NCBI GenBank assembly: GCA_029448655.1 | Contig: JACCLO010000011.1 | Location: 1,364,001-1,428,000, forward strand | DNA: 64,000 nt | Direction of reading: 5' to 3' | Source: Wolfiporia cocos | Taxonomy: Eukaryota > Basidiomycota > Agaricomycetes > Polyporales > Phaeolaceae | Part shown: piece after piece, positions 34,201 through 43,803 of the stretch | How positions within the stretch are numbered: position 1 is the first letter of the stretch | Layout of the letters: each line of letters starts with the position of its first letter | Made by a program: the position numbers and the translations under genes | Notes under the pieces: model-generated | What the model saw: the letters and a program-made list of their open reading frames with translations, nothing else | What the model was told of the DNA's origin: nothing | The model's database searches: none

Positions 34201-35830
34201 ACAAGTCGTTGTCTTGCAAGATTTGTAATACTTGCTTGACAATACGACGGTGTTCCAACAGGTCGTTTCCGAACACAAGGATGTCGTCTAGGTAGACAAT
34301 GACCTTTCCTTCTCTGATAAGGTCACCTAGAATATCGTTCATCATGTGTTGGAACGTGCTGGGTGCATTACAAAAACCGAAGTACATGACTACAGCTTCG
34401 TAAAGGCCGTTAGGCGTAATGAATGCGGTCTTCCATTCATCTCCCTCCTTGATTCTTACGTTGTTGTAACCCCAACGCAAGTCGAGCTTCGTAAATATTG
34501 AAGCCTGGCTAAGCTTATCGATAAGCTCGTCTATGCGTGGGAGAGGGTACCTGTTTTTAATGGTCAAGTCGTTTACTTTCCGGTAATCGACTACCATTCG
34601 GGCTCCGCCGTCTTTTTTAGGGACGAAGAAGACCGGGCTCGCGATCGGGGATTTTGAGTGTCGGATGTAGCCCTTCCGTAACTCTTCCTGAATCCACTGA
34701 TCTAGCGAGTTCGCTTCCTGAGGAGACATCTTGTATGCCTTACTCGGGGGCGGTAGTACCGCGTCATCGGGGAAGTCGATGGCGTGGTCGTATGGTTTCC
34801 GTTCGGGCATCCTTTCGGATGCGCGTTGAGAAAATACCGTGGGACCAAACTCCTGGTATTCCTCCGGAACCAAGGATTTCCATTTCTGGAGATCCGCATC
34901 TGTCAGGAATTCATCATCCGACTTCTCCGTTATCGACTGAATGGCATCGATAAGGAGTTCCGTTCCTTCGTCAAGGGTGTTCACCCAAGCGACAAAGGGA
35001 TTCTCCGGCTCCTCTAAGCCGAGAAAATCTATTGGAAAGTCGTTGATAATCTGATAGATGTTGCGAGGTTCGATTTCGTCTTCTTCCTCAGAAATCGAGA
35101 CCCGTTTGCCGTGTTTGCATTTTTCCGTACACCGATATGTGAAGGTTCCTTCCGGCCAATTGAAGTCCGGGTTGTGTTTCAGGAACCAGTCATATCCGAG
35201 GATCACATCCGCATTCTGTACGTCCATTACGTACAAGAATTCGGTGGACTTGTGTTCCTCGTGCACCATATAAGCTTTTACTGCCATATTGATATTACCG
35301 GCGGTATTAGAGGTACCGTCGGCGTTGCGAATCTCGAGAGGCGAAGGTAGTTTTTGAGTGACTAACTTTTCCTCATGTACGAGTTTCTTATCAATGACGC
35401 TTATTGATGCACCGGTGTCGATTAATGCCATGGCGTTTACTTTCTTTCCATATACCCACAGTTCCACTTCGATAGAGAACGATTTATTGTCGTCTCGAGA
35501 ATCGTTTCCATGTACATTATACAAAGTGAAAAACTTCGACGCGAGCGGGTCAGGATAAAAGTATTTTACAGGAGGGGCACGTGTAGCTAGTGTCCTTGTC
35601 CTCCGGGCAAAGTCCATTGCCGAGTTACCGAATATACTGAGATGGGATACCGGGTGACGTACGACCGTCTTATCTTCCCACAAGATAAGGGGTCTCTGTG
35701 AAGCCTCTTCGTAGAGGTGCGCTTCTTCGGGGCGCTGTACACTCCCAGCCGCTGCGGGGCTGGTGTGTTCTTCACAGAACGTCTTCGAGACGTGTGGTTG
35801 GGGCGAGGGGAACCGAGATGGTCCCGACAT
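31295..35830 (-). CDS. pol: Element B Pol polyprotein, 1511 aa
   Basis: Domains by residue: aspartic protease with DTGA at 138-141, RT with YLDD at 513-516, RNase H about 640-760, integrase zinc finger about 880-930, DDE core about 950-1100, chromodomain about 1240-1295, and dUTPase about 1364-1511 with all five motifs. It makes the cDNA, integrates it and hydrolyses dUTP, probably in the particle. It overlaps the gag 3' end by 59 nt in a +1 frame relative to gag, so a +1 (or -2) frameshift is the likely way to Gag-Pol; the ATG at 35830 is formal. No broken catalytic motif was seen. dUTPase as the last domain is unusual for Gypsy elements. Confidence 0.95.
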   Translation of the reverse strand: MSGPSRFPSPQPHVSKTFCEEHTSPAAAGSVQRPEEAHLYEEASQRPLILWEDKTVVRHPVSHLSIFGNSAMDFARRTRTLATRAPPVKYFYPDPLASKFFTLYNVHGNDSRDDNKSFSIEVELWVYGKKVNAMALIDTGASISVIDKKLVHEEKLVTQKLPSPLEIRNADGTSNTAGNINMAVKAYMVHEEHKSTEFLYVMDVQNADVILGYDWFLKHNPDFNWPEGTFTYRCTEKCKHGKRVSISEEEDEIEPRNIYQIINDFPIDFLGLEEPENPFVAWVNTLDEGTELLIDAIQSITEKSDDEFLTDADLQKWKSLVPEEYQEFGPTVFSQRASERMPERKPYDHAIDFPDDAVLPPPSKAYKMSPQEANSLDQWIQEELRKGYIRHSKSPIASPVFFVPKKDGGARMVVDYRKVNDLTIKNRYPLPRIDELIDKLSQASIFTKLDLRWGYNNVRIKEGDEWKTAFITPNGLYEAVVMYFGFCNAPSTFQHMMNDILGDLIREGKVIVYLDDILVFGNDLLEHRRIVKQVLQILQDNDLFAKPEKCFFEQSSIEYLGMIISKGKVEMDPKKVAGVMDWPTPAKVKDVQAFVGFANYYRRFIKDFSKVVKPLTELSKKNTQWNWGPEQAEAFQTLKEAFTSAPILRIPDQESPFRVEADSSDYATGAVLSQYSSEDKLWHPVAFYSKSLSAPERNYEIYDKELLAIIRALEEWRHYLEGHPHKFEVWSDHLNLTYFKSAQRLTRRQARWSLYLTRFNFTMCHKPGKTMLTADPLSRRPDHEEGVELDNRDQILLKPEYFTVRALEASQQEIQSGDEDLLRQIRQALMDDQITKDYQELLKSGPKEFGKDLQEWNMEAGLLLRRGKVYVPKEPKELRTKILELHHDHVTAGHFGRWKTYELLSRNYWWPGMTTMVKQYVEGCDTCQRMKNHNQTPYGPLQPLPVPEAPWDTVTIDLIVHLPPSGELKQFNAIMVIVDRLTKRAHFIPTSDKITAKELANLLYLRIYPNHGLPKQIISDRGPQFAAALFKGWCEQLGIQRSMTTAYHPQADGQTERVNQILEQYLRCYIDVIQKDNWSWFLPTAEFAYNNAASETTKNSPFFVELGRHPNAGPTNLRPTPYTDLNVIAYERWSAQEQAKAAMKLAAERWSWYYDQHKRSVPFKVGDKVLVDARSWQDSERSLSPRYLGPFRIIEQLSPVTFRVHMDEQYRAYHPVFHASKLVMYKDPVHQKKPEPQPEMVDGEELWEVEKILDHRLRAGRVEYRIRWKGFGINDDSWVREADLDSAYDILQEYKASHPIPMQDVPLRRSARRKEAVHVFDPDSDDWEADECTWPDDWPQYREEFAKDPKQRMVRHPDGGWMSADINQNADLKIVVGEGGRMPEKGTKDSVGFDLYTATGDVLPAHGQTEYNTKLKIQVPFGTYGRIAPRSSLARKGIDVMGGVIDHDYQGEVIIILRNHSDISIDIRAGDKIAQLICEVAKDPHITLHGKSYFEKIKSERGTGGFGSTGK

Positions 35831-37769
35831 TGGCGACGGTGGTGGCGGGGGCCGAGGGTCCTGCTGAGCTTGAGTCAGCCGTCACTTCTTCCCAGATTGT
35901 TCGGGCACGATACGTCTTGCCATCCGCGGGGGGCGCCGAGTACGGCTTCTTGCCAGAAGCCTGTCCCTTTCCACTACCCGAAGGAGCAGCCGTGGTCTTT
36001 CCAGACGCGGCAGCTGCATCCTTCGCCCTTTGTTGTTCGGCCCGCTGAGCAGCAGGCACGAACGTTCCCGCGGCCTTGTCTGCCGCAAGCTTAGGACATT
36101 TGTTGAAGTAATGTCCTGTCTGCTTGCAGTATGTGCAGACGGCGTTGGTGGTGTCGGCGGGGGCTTTGGCGGGCGCCTTTCCTTTGTCCTTCTTTTTCTC
36201 CGACTTCTTCGCAGAAGCGGAGGACGTCTCCTTCTTTTCGGCAGGGGCCGAGTCCTTCTTGCCGGCCTTCTCGAAGATCGAGCCCTTGATCTTGTCTGGA
36301 TATGACGTTTGGTACATTTCCAGAGCGAAGTCGATCAGAGGTTCGATGTCGGTCGGGGCCTTGAAGAACGGAGTCTTGCCGAGGACGTTTAAGGTGTCCT
36401 TAACCTTTTCGGGGAGAGTCTCGGTGAATTCCCACACCAGAGTCTCGTTGGCGGTTTCGGAGAGACGGCCGAGGGTGCGGAATCGTTCGCAGTAATTGAA
36501 ATAGTTCGATTCTGCGAGTTCCTTGCCCTTGGTACCGTAGTAGCCGCGAATTTCCTTCTTGGCTATCTCCTTATCCGTCATCTTCCCATATTGCACCATG
36601 ACTGACTTGGTGAAGTCCTCCCAGGTGCCGAGAGGTTCACCGTTTCCTGCCTTCTTGATGAGAGGCGAGAAAAATTTGTATGCGTCCCCTGTGACGCGGA
36701 AGAGGGCCGTGGTGATACGGTCATGGTCATCGTAGACCCTGAGCGTACCGAAGTACAGGCCCATCTTCTCCACCCATTCCTGAGCAGTCACCTTTCCAGA
36801 TGACCCGGAGAATTCGGGGGGAGGGGGGATTTTCAGGTTTTGAGGCAGACCTGGAATCTGTGGGGCGACGGCTACTGCGGCAGCGGCTGCAGCTTGTGCG
36901 GCGGCAGCGGCCTCGGCTGCACGGGCTTGAGCATTTCCGGGGGCCGGTGCGGGTTCTTCCGGGGGCGTGCGGATGCCGGGAGGGTTGGGAACGGAGGGAT
37001 TCTTGCGAATTCTCCGAAGTTCCTCGTCAACCTTCTCCATGCGTTCTGCGAACGCATCCTCGAGGTCGTCCAGCCGGGACCGGTAGTCCTTTCGGAGCTG
37101 CTTCTCCATTTCGGAGAGCTTGGCGGTGTACTCCTGTCGGAGTTCCTTGCCGAGGTCCACCATGGTGGACAATACCTCGTTCCGGACCGAATTGACCGCT
37201 TCGTGTAGTTCGTCTTGGGCCTTCTGTTCGATTGCCCTGGATTGCCCAGCCAGGGAATCGATTCGTTCATGGATACGCTCCAGGCGGGCGTGCACCATTC
37301 GACCTAGGGTGTCGGTGGTGTCATGGCTTATGGCCGCACTTCGTTGTACGGCGGCATCGATGATTGGCCCATGTATGGACCCATCCACCTTGTGGTGTTC
37401 CTCCTCAGGAAGGTACGCCTTGAGGTTGTTCTCGACAGCGACATTGGTCTGTCGTGTCGGACCCGAAAATTCCATTTCCAGTGTGGTGGCGGGTCCGATA
37501 GGGCGAGTTCGACGAGCCGGTGGGTATCCGGCAATGGGGGAGCCCGGGCGTGTACCCATGGGATTGGTCGGAGATTCCCTTTGCGGGGGAGCGAACTCCG
37601 GCATTTCCTCTTCTCCTTCCTCTTCCTCTTCTTCTTCCTCGCTTAGGTGCTCCAGCGTCACCAGTTGCTGGGTTCCCGAGGGACCAGCTACCGGTGTCAC
37701 CGGGCCTTCTGAGCGGAGGCGCATCTTGCGGGGAGCGAGGGGAGTGCTGACGGAGGAGGTGGAAGACAT
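35772..37769 (-). CDS. gag: Element B Gag, 665 aa
   Basis: Starts MSSTSSVSTPLAPRK, the ATG shared with element C. An acidic run (HLSEEEEEEEEGEEE) is followed by a predicted coiled coil at about 150-255, an Ala-rich linker and a retrotransposon Gag (capsid-like) region at about 315-485 (EWVEKMGLYFGTL, WEDFTKSVMVQYG). The zinc knuckle CTYCKQTGHYFNKC is at about 545-558, followed by a basic tail. It forms the particle and binds genomic RNA. The long N-terminal coiled coil may help assembly. It ends inside the pol overlap. Confidence 0.94.
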   Translation of the reverse strand: MSSTSSVSTPLAPRKMRLRSEGPVTPVAGPSGTQQLVTLEHLSEEEEEEEEGEEEMPEFAPPQRESPTNPMGTRPGSPIAGYPPARRTRPIGPATTLEMEFSGPTRQTNVAVENNLKAYLPEEEHHKVDGSIHGPIIDAAVQRSAAISHDTTDTLGRMVHARLERIHERIDSLAGQSRAIEQKAQDELHEAVNSVRNEVLSTMVDLGKELRQEYTAKLSEMEKQLRKDYRSRLDDLEDAFAERMEKVDEELRRIRKNPSVPNPPGIRTPPEEPAPAPGNAQARAAEAAAAAQAAAAAAVAVAPQIPGLPQNLKIPPPPEFSGSSGKVTAQEWVEKMGLYFGTLRVYDDHDRITTALFRVTGDAYKFFSPLIKKAGNGEPLGTWEDFTKSVMVQYGKMTDKEIAKKEIRGYYGTKGKELAESNYFNYCERFRTLGRLSETANETLVWEFTETLPEKVKDTLNVLGKTPFFKAPTDIEPLIDFALEMYQTSYPDKIKGSIFEKAGKKDSAPAEKKETSSASAKKSEKKKDKGKAPAKAPADTTNAVCTYCKQTGHYFNKCPKLAADKAAGTFVPAAQRAEQQRAKDAAAASGKTTAAPSGSGKGQASGKKPYSAPPADGKTYRARTIWEEVTADSSSAGPSAPATTVANVGTISVPLAPTTRLEDVL

Positions 37770-37917
37770 TTTTTGTGAATCTGTTTGTGACGAATGTTAG
37801 TTTCCGGTTACTCATTGTCTTAGATTCTTAAGAAGGGATTGGGTTTTGAAAACTGCAACTTTCGTTATAGATCACACTCGCACTCTATTTCAGAGTTAAA
37901 AGATGATAGTATTTCTA

Positions 37918-38841
37918 CTATACAATCGCGAGTATATCCTCTTCTACCGAAGTAGTTGAGGGCCCTGCCACCTTGTCAGGTGGTGTTACACCAAAGGCAA
38001 AAGAAATTTGTAGCGCTACGCATTCTGCTATGATACGAGCTAAGTCCGTACGCCAATCCAAAAAGGAAATACTGCCGAGCTGTTTACAGTACTTTTTCAT
38101 AATTCTCCAGTCTCTATTGGTGATCCTCCCCCGTCTCGCTCTATCCTTTACGTTATCCACCAAGTCCTCCAATTCTACTACCATAGTATGGAAACGCATG
38201 TCGTTTTCCATATGGAAGCCTGGGTAATTAGGGGGGTGGTTGGCGAGAGGAGTGAGACGAGTGAGAGTGCCTTCTAGCATGGGAATAACTTGGTCGCATG
38301 CTTGGAGAGGCTTCTTCTTCCCGAAGACGAGGGAAGGGTCGAGAATCTTGTGGTTGGCCGGAACGGAAGGTCCGGCCGCCGGGCTGGAGAGACGGAGGGC
38401 CAGTGAAGAAGCTGCTTGCTTGGCTTCCTTGGCGGCTTGTTTGGCGGCGATTCGCTTATTCAGCTTATCGCGAGCGAGCTTGAGCTTGTTGAGTTCGCGG
38501 AGTTCGATGAGATTCTCCATGGCGGTAATGGATTGCGCTAGCTTCTCTTCCTCTGTCCAGATACGCTTAGCGAGCGGAACTGGTTTGGGAGGTCGAGGAG
38601 CGGGTTTCCCAGCCTCAGCAATGTGCTTTGGCATGTGGACGGGAATCTCCCAAAGATGGAGTTTCCCAGTGTAATCTTCCTTTACAGGAAGCGTGTAGGT
38701 GACGTCCTCTGCCCGAGGAATGTCGGCGGTGTCGATGCGGCTGAGAAGGGACCGCTTCGCCGGTTTGACGTAAGGGGCAGTGGAGGAGCCACGGGTGCGA
38801 CGGGTAACGCGGGGCATGATTCTAGAAAGTGCAGCCTTCAT
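37918..38841 (-). CDS. Element B upstream ORF (ORF0), 307 aa, function unknown
   Basis: An extra ORF between leader and gag, starting MKAALSRIMPRVTRRTRG. The N-terminus is very basic. A charged helix, probably coiled coil, lies at about 95-150 (TEEEKLAQSITAMENL, KLNKRIAAKQAAKEAKQAA). The C-terminal half has conserved aromatic/hydrophobic blocks (FHTMVVELEDLVDNVK, ISFLDWRTDLARI). Element C has the same 307 codons with seven residue changes and no gaps. I do not recognise a family. It could be a second Gag-like or RNA-binding protein. It is separated from gag by stops in its own frame. Confidence 0.8.
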   Translation of the reverse strand: MKAALSRIMPRVTRRTRGSSTAPYVKPAKRSLLSRIDTADIPRAEDVTYTLPVKEDYTGKLHLWEIPVHMPKHIAEAGKPAPRPPKPVPLAKRIWTEEEKLAQSITAMENLIELRELNKLKLARDKLNKRIAAKQAAKEAKQAASSLALRLSSPAAGPSVPANHKILDPSLVFGKKKPLQACDQVIPMLEGTLTRLTPLANHPPNYPGFHMENDMRFHTMVVELEDLVDNVKDRARRGRITNRDWRIMKKYCKQLGSISFLDWRTDLARIIAECVALQISFAFGVTPPDKVAGPSTTSVEEDILAIV

Positions 38842-39849
38842 GAGAAACGAAGTTTCCCAGTGATACGTCCAAGAACAGGAATGAAAGGGATTATGTAAGG
38901 TAGGGTAGTGGACTCCTTTTCAGGAGCAAAGAAGGTGTACTACGGGGCATAATTACTCTTATGTTGCGCGCAAACCCTGTGCCGAGATGGCGCGGATATT
39001 CGCATGACCCTAACGGTCAGAGGCGCCGACTCCAGGGGTAGAGTTGCTGACTGCCAGGCCGGTTCCTGGGTCAGATGATTGGGAATCGGATACACGACAC
39101 TGCCCCGGAGGGACGATGCCGGAAAGTGGCTGGGATTTTACATCCCTTAGCCTGTCCATGCTTCAACAATGAGGTTGCCGTCTGTAGCCACATGGGTGTC
39201 ACATCAGGGCTAAAAAACCACTGTCGATCTAAGATCGCGAGACAGCAGCGCTCCACATCCCGAAGGAGTGGGCCACGCGCTTCTCTTCCAATGGGGCCCC
39301 AAATCCGTTTGACCCATGCTCGCACGCCGAGCTGCCCGGAGGACTTATGCTATTGGCTACCGCGAGTGACCTATGGCAGGGTGATTTTTTACGTCACCCC
39401 CCTCACTGCTTTTCCCATAACGGGTTCAAAGCAGGTCCCTTACGCCTGGGAGGCGGCTTTGGAAAATTCCCATGCCATCATAATGATGACCCTATGGATA
39501 GTGATGGGGCGCTGAACAACGCTTGCCATGACAGGGGGTTGGGCGCACACAGGCAGACCGTCCCCTTTTCTCCACAGGCGGGTCTTAACCGCGCATAGTC
39601 CAAGCTTGTCAGCGAGGACCATGTCTCCTTGACCCTGGAGTCCGGGTTAGGTAGGCCTCCTGCCTAAAAAGGCGGTGTGGCTTCCCTGGTTGCCAATCCT
39701 CTGCCGAGGATGGCGATGTATCCCCCAGATCTCAACTATCACCCCAATCGCCTTGTCAGGCAGAAAGGGATGTGCGCAGCAACAAGTAATAGCCCCTGTA
39801 GGATAGAAACCCAGACCCAAGCGCAAGCGCAAGGGCGGGGGTAGGGGGG
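38842..39849 (-). other. Untranslated leader of element B
   Basis: About 1 kb without a convincing ORF. It shares ordered blocks with the element D leader (for example GACAGGGGGTTGGGCGC, CACAGGCAGACCGTCCCC, CTGTCGATCTAAGATCGCG on the plus strand). It holds hairpins CTCC-TTTTCA-GGAG (38913-38926) and GCC-TTGTCA-GGC (39750-39761). It is the likely packaging region. Confidence 0.6.
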
Positions 39850-39860
39850 AGATTTGTTCT
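39850..39860 (-). promoter_or_regulatory. Primer-binding site of element B (self-priming type)
   Basis: Minus-strand AGAACAAATCT, two bases after the LTR, is the reverse complement of AGATTTGTTCT at the predicted mRNA start in the LTR (plus coordinates 39985-39995). Confidence 0.8.
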
Positions 39861-39862
39861 TA

Positions 39863-40561
39863 TGACACAGACTAGACTGTGGGACTCACACTATAACCTT
39901 ATAGGCGACTTGAAGATGTTGCAGAAGGTTGGTGAGGAGGCTAGTGGGCGCAAGCAGAGATGGTATGTAACTGTGCGAATGCAGAGAACAAATCTAAGGC
40001 TTATCCGCAGTGATAGCCCTACTTATATACATGCTTTGTTTGGTTACCGGTAAGGGAACCAAACATGAAGGTGGTCTGTGCGCAGACATAACTAATATGG
40101 TTAAGTCGTAAACTACAATAGACCATGTGCGCCGGTAATGGCCGCACCAGTAAGATCGTTTGTTTGGACCGTAGGTCCATGTTGTGGAAGTGGCTGTAGC
40201 TACGTTAGTAAGCCATGCATGTGATTCTTATATACCGGTATCGGAATATGAGTAATCGTGAGGGCATTGGCATGTGATAACGAGCGGGCCGCTTATCCAA
40301 TTGTACTGACATAGCCCGGTACCGGGATATGAGTAAGGCGCGTGGCACCGGAGGTTAGTCCGCTGAGTCATTGACGCGTACAAACGTGTTATGTACGTGT
40401 TGTTATGACAGGTGGACGTATACCGCGTTGTGTACGTGTTGTTTGTTTGCGTGTACGTGTAGACGAGCGCTTGGCAGCGTAAATGTCTACAAGGTCGTAG
40501 AAATACCAGATAAATAGGTAAAAATACGGGAAAAATAGTGGCATGTCCCAAATCTGTGACA
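39863..40561 (-). repeat. 5' LTR of element B (699 bp)
   Basis: Carries a TATATAAG box (minus strand, 40029 downward) and the predicted start AGATTTGTTCT at 39995 downward, 34 nt later. Confidence 0.96.
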
Positions 40562-40566
40562 CATAG

Positions 40567-42829
40567 CGGTGCTTTTTCGACGTCTATTGCCTAGCGGTGA
40601 ATGGGATTGCAAGTTCCTTCATTCGCGTGGCGGGTGTCTTAGGCTTTGTGCTTGTACAGGGGTAATCCTACTTTGTACGACTTATGCGGTTGAACGGTTA
40701 TTAAAGGACGTCGCCTTATGAACGTTTATGAGGCGTCGCCTCCCTAGTATCGCAAGTACTAAGCGTGAGACATTTGTCAATGCCCATTTGTTACAGGGGT
40801 TGTGTCCCCTAGTTAGATTGCTTCTAATGTAGCGATCTCTTCGGAGTCGTAAGTTCCGGAATGAAGCTGTGCCTTCGTGGTTGTATGCACTATTTATTAA
40901 CGAGTAGGCTTCTCGTGTAGAACCCCATAGTATAGGTACTAATCATTGTGCATTATGGTCAATGCTTATGATTGTATTCCCTAGTACTGTAGTGTCGTTG
41001 CCGTAGTGAGGCCTTATTGGGTAACCGTGAGAACATACATCCTTGTCAGGAGTTGTCTCGTATAGGTATATCCCGTAAGGGCTAAGGTCACGTGGTGGCG
41101 ATGACGGTAGTTTCCAATATGCTTGTATGTCGTTAAAGTCGTTCTTCGATTGAGTATGACATTGTAAGCGTGGGAACTAGGATGATCGTTGGGGAAGGAT
41201 ATATTTCGCTATTGGATAGATAGCTACTATATTCCTATTACAGGGTTGTCGTCCATATACGAATAGGACAGTACGAGCATGAATGAGGGTAATCAGGCCT
41301 CTTAGTGCATGTCGTTTGTTGCTTTAATGACCGTGAGGTACATTTGTAAGCGTGGGATAGCGGACTTGTTTAAGGTCCAGAATGCGGATTTAGGGTTCTC
41401 ACCCCCTCTTCCACGTTTGATCTCCCGATCAAACCTATCCAGATGGTTTTGGTTTTTAAAGAGGTTAAACCGCCTCTATACCCAGATAAGGGTGGGTGGA
41501 TGTGGGCCGAAGGTATTCTTGACGTATATCCATGTACGGCTGTATCCAGGTCGCTCGCATATGCGACCAGATTTTTTATACTAAGGTTTCCCATGCCCTA
41601 GTTTGTCGATACCGAAGAGTTTCTCAGGCTCTTGTTCGGTGTAGTGACGAGATGTATTCCTAATCGGAAGATAGGAAACAGATCCGGATTTATTTATTAC
41701 GTGTCTCGACGACGTAGGTTTCCGTAAACCAAGCAATTGTAATGATATCCGATTGCCAAATCGGAGTGATTGTCCTAAAAGATGGGGCTCATCTGTTACT
41801 TCGGAGGATTTTCGAGTTTCCTTTTGAAGCCTTTTGCGGACGATCGCATTTTATTGCTAGTGTGAATTTCCAAGTACAGTTGTTCTCCCTACAGAGAAAA
41901 TGTCGTATTGGAGTGAAATCGTAAGTGAGATAGCGAGTCTCGTGACAATTCTTGCGGTTGGCGTGCGAGGTTGTCGATTTCAATTCGGGGGGGACCGGTT
42001 TGGGACCGGTGTGAATTCGGCGATGTGCGAAGATGCCGAATGAAGTGTGATTCTGGAAGTCTTGACGACCTCCGCTACACTTCAAGGGAACGCGTATCAA
42101 TAGCGTGTGTCCCTTGTTTTCCCTTCCTCTAACCCAGATTGCGAGATTCAATTAAGTAATCTATTGCGATCTGTTTGTACATGGAACGCCGGTGAGAACG
42201 GCAGTGTTTCCAATTATTTATAGACGCTTGTCAGACGTCTCTTCCCAAACGGATGGTAATTTCCTTGCCAGGAATTCCATTACCGAAAGGGGTGCCCCCG
42301 TTCTAAGGTTCTTAACGAATGAAATGACCGTGACTAATGCTCAATAACCCGAATCCCCTTTTCAGGAGCGAAGACCGAAGTCAAACGGGCGCCGACGGAT
42401 TATGGGTAATCCTTATCGACTTGGTAATAGGTATTTCCCACAGTAATGATGGTTATAAGCATATATTAACCATAGCGTACACGTTCCTACGTCGGGCAAG
42501 GTACTAGTATCGTTGTTCGATTAACTAAGTGTACCTAAGACGAGAAAGGTTGCTTTTTTAAGTACATAAGCGACCTTAACCAGGCTAGATAACCTGGGAA
42601 CCAGACGGTGACGCAGGATGTCCAAGGTTGAATACAAATGCTATTGGGCGGTTACTAAGCTACTTTACAAAGTAAGTAAACTACTGGAGCCGCCGCTAAA
42701 ACCATATATTAACTACTATTGACTGGGATACCAGGGTACCTAGAAGAGCGAGTCATCAGCGAACTATCGCTGAGTGGTCATATTCATTGAACACAATAAG
42801 AACGGGGGCATGGTTAGGGGCAACCTTTT
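40567..42829 (-). other. Element D internal region, no coding capacity
   Basis: No gag/pol homology in any frame. It contains a fourth inner copy of the structured motif (40764-40783), repeated CATTKGTAAGCGTGGGA text (41162 and 41342) and several hairpins such as ATTCGGC/GCCGAAT near 42017 and GGTAAT/ATTACC at 42255-42284. Confidence 0.6.
40764..40783. ncRNA. Structured motif, copy 4 (inner part only)
   Basis: CGTGA-GAC-ATTT-GTC-AATGC: the same internal loop and a 3-bp inner stem with a different loop. No outer stem is visible. Confidence 0.35.
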
Positions 42830-43801
42830 GAGGGTTGCCGCGCGGAATTAAACCGCCAGGTGTCTTCATAGATGCGCAGACCCTGTGCCAAGAGGCGGAG
42901 ATATTCGCTTGTGCTTGTAACAGAGGCGCTCGCTCCAGGGGTAGGGTCGGTGATTGCCAGCATTTGATCGGCTGGATCACATGGTTGGGAAGAAGATACA
43001 CCGCCCTTCCCCTAAACAGGAGGAGAGCGGGAAAGTGGGTTGCAGTATTACACCGCGACCCTGTCCACGCCTCAATGGCAAGGCTTGCCGTCTTAGGCCC
43101 CCCGAGGTATCCAACAGGGCAACTCCTACTGTCGATCTAAGATCGCGCATTCACGAGCGCTCCACACATCTAAGATGGTGGGCTACGCCGCATGCTTCCA
43201 GAGGGACCCCATATCACCTGACAGGGAGAGCACACCAGCTGCCCGAAGGACTAACGCATGGCTATCGCTCAGTAACCTAGGCCGGCGCGGCCTTGCGAGC
43301 CGCGCCACCTCACCACTTTAGTCCACAAGGGACCCAAAGCGGGCCTCTTACGCCTGAGGATCGGCGATGGAAGATTCCCACACCCTGCTAAGGGAATACG
43401 CCGGAGCGCATATCCCTATGGGGATCCTATTGGTAGTGATGGGTCCCTAAACAGGGATTGCCATGACAGGGGGTTGGGCGCGCACAGGCAGACCGTCCCC
43501 TCTTCCCAACAGGCGGGTCTCAACCGCTGGCGCCAGCGACCTTTTCAGGAAGCCAGCGCCTCTCCTTAACCCTGGAGTCCGGGTTTGCAGGACCGCACCG
43601 CTGATTAGGCAGGCGCAGCCCCACTGGGTGGCAGGGGGATCAAACCCCCGCCGCTAGTATCCCCCAGAACCCAACCATTTAGCATACAACCCTTGTCAGG
43701 GCTGCAGAGGCGGAATGGGGCGCAATCTCAGACACCTGTGGGGGAAAAAATCCCAGGCCCAACCAGTTAAGGAAGGGCGGGGGGGTAGGAAGTTCTATTA
43801 T
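42830..43801 (-). other. Leader of element D, related to the B/C leader
   Basis: Blocks in the same order as in B: CCCTGTGCC, CTCCAGGGGTAG, the 19-nt CTGTCGATCTAAGATCGCG (43129-43147), GACAGGGGGTTGGGCGC, CAGGCAGACCGTCCCC, CCTGGAGTCCGGGTT and CCC-TTGTCA-GGG (43690-43701). The rest of D shows no such similarity, so the leader is probably kept for packaging by B/C Gag. Confidence 0.75.
43791..43801 (-). promoter_or_regulatory. Primer-binding site of element D (self-priming type)
   Basis: Minus-strand ATAATAGAACT, two bases after the LTR, is the reverse complement of AGTTCTATTAT at the predicted mRNA start in the D LTR (plus 43925-43935). Confidence 0.8.
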
Positions 43802-43803
43802 TA

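Larger units (their letters stand above)
30557..40561 (-). mobile_element. Element B: intact Gypsy chromovirus with dUTPase and extra ORF, TSD CATAG
   Basis: A full-length 10,005-bp copy. LTRs 30557-31255 and 39863-40561 look identical. CATAG flanks it at 30552-30556 and 40562-40566. Order on the minus strand: LTR, PBS, about 1 kb leader, 307-aa ORF, gag, pol, PPT, LTR. All reading frames are open, so it may be active. It is inserted in element D. Confidence 0.97.

Noticed and set aside
40741..40790. Full fourth copy of the two-stem motif
   Set aside because: Inner stem and internal loop fit, but the outer arms do not pair, so only a partial copy is claimed.
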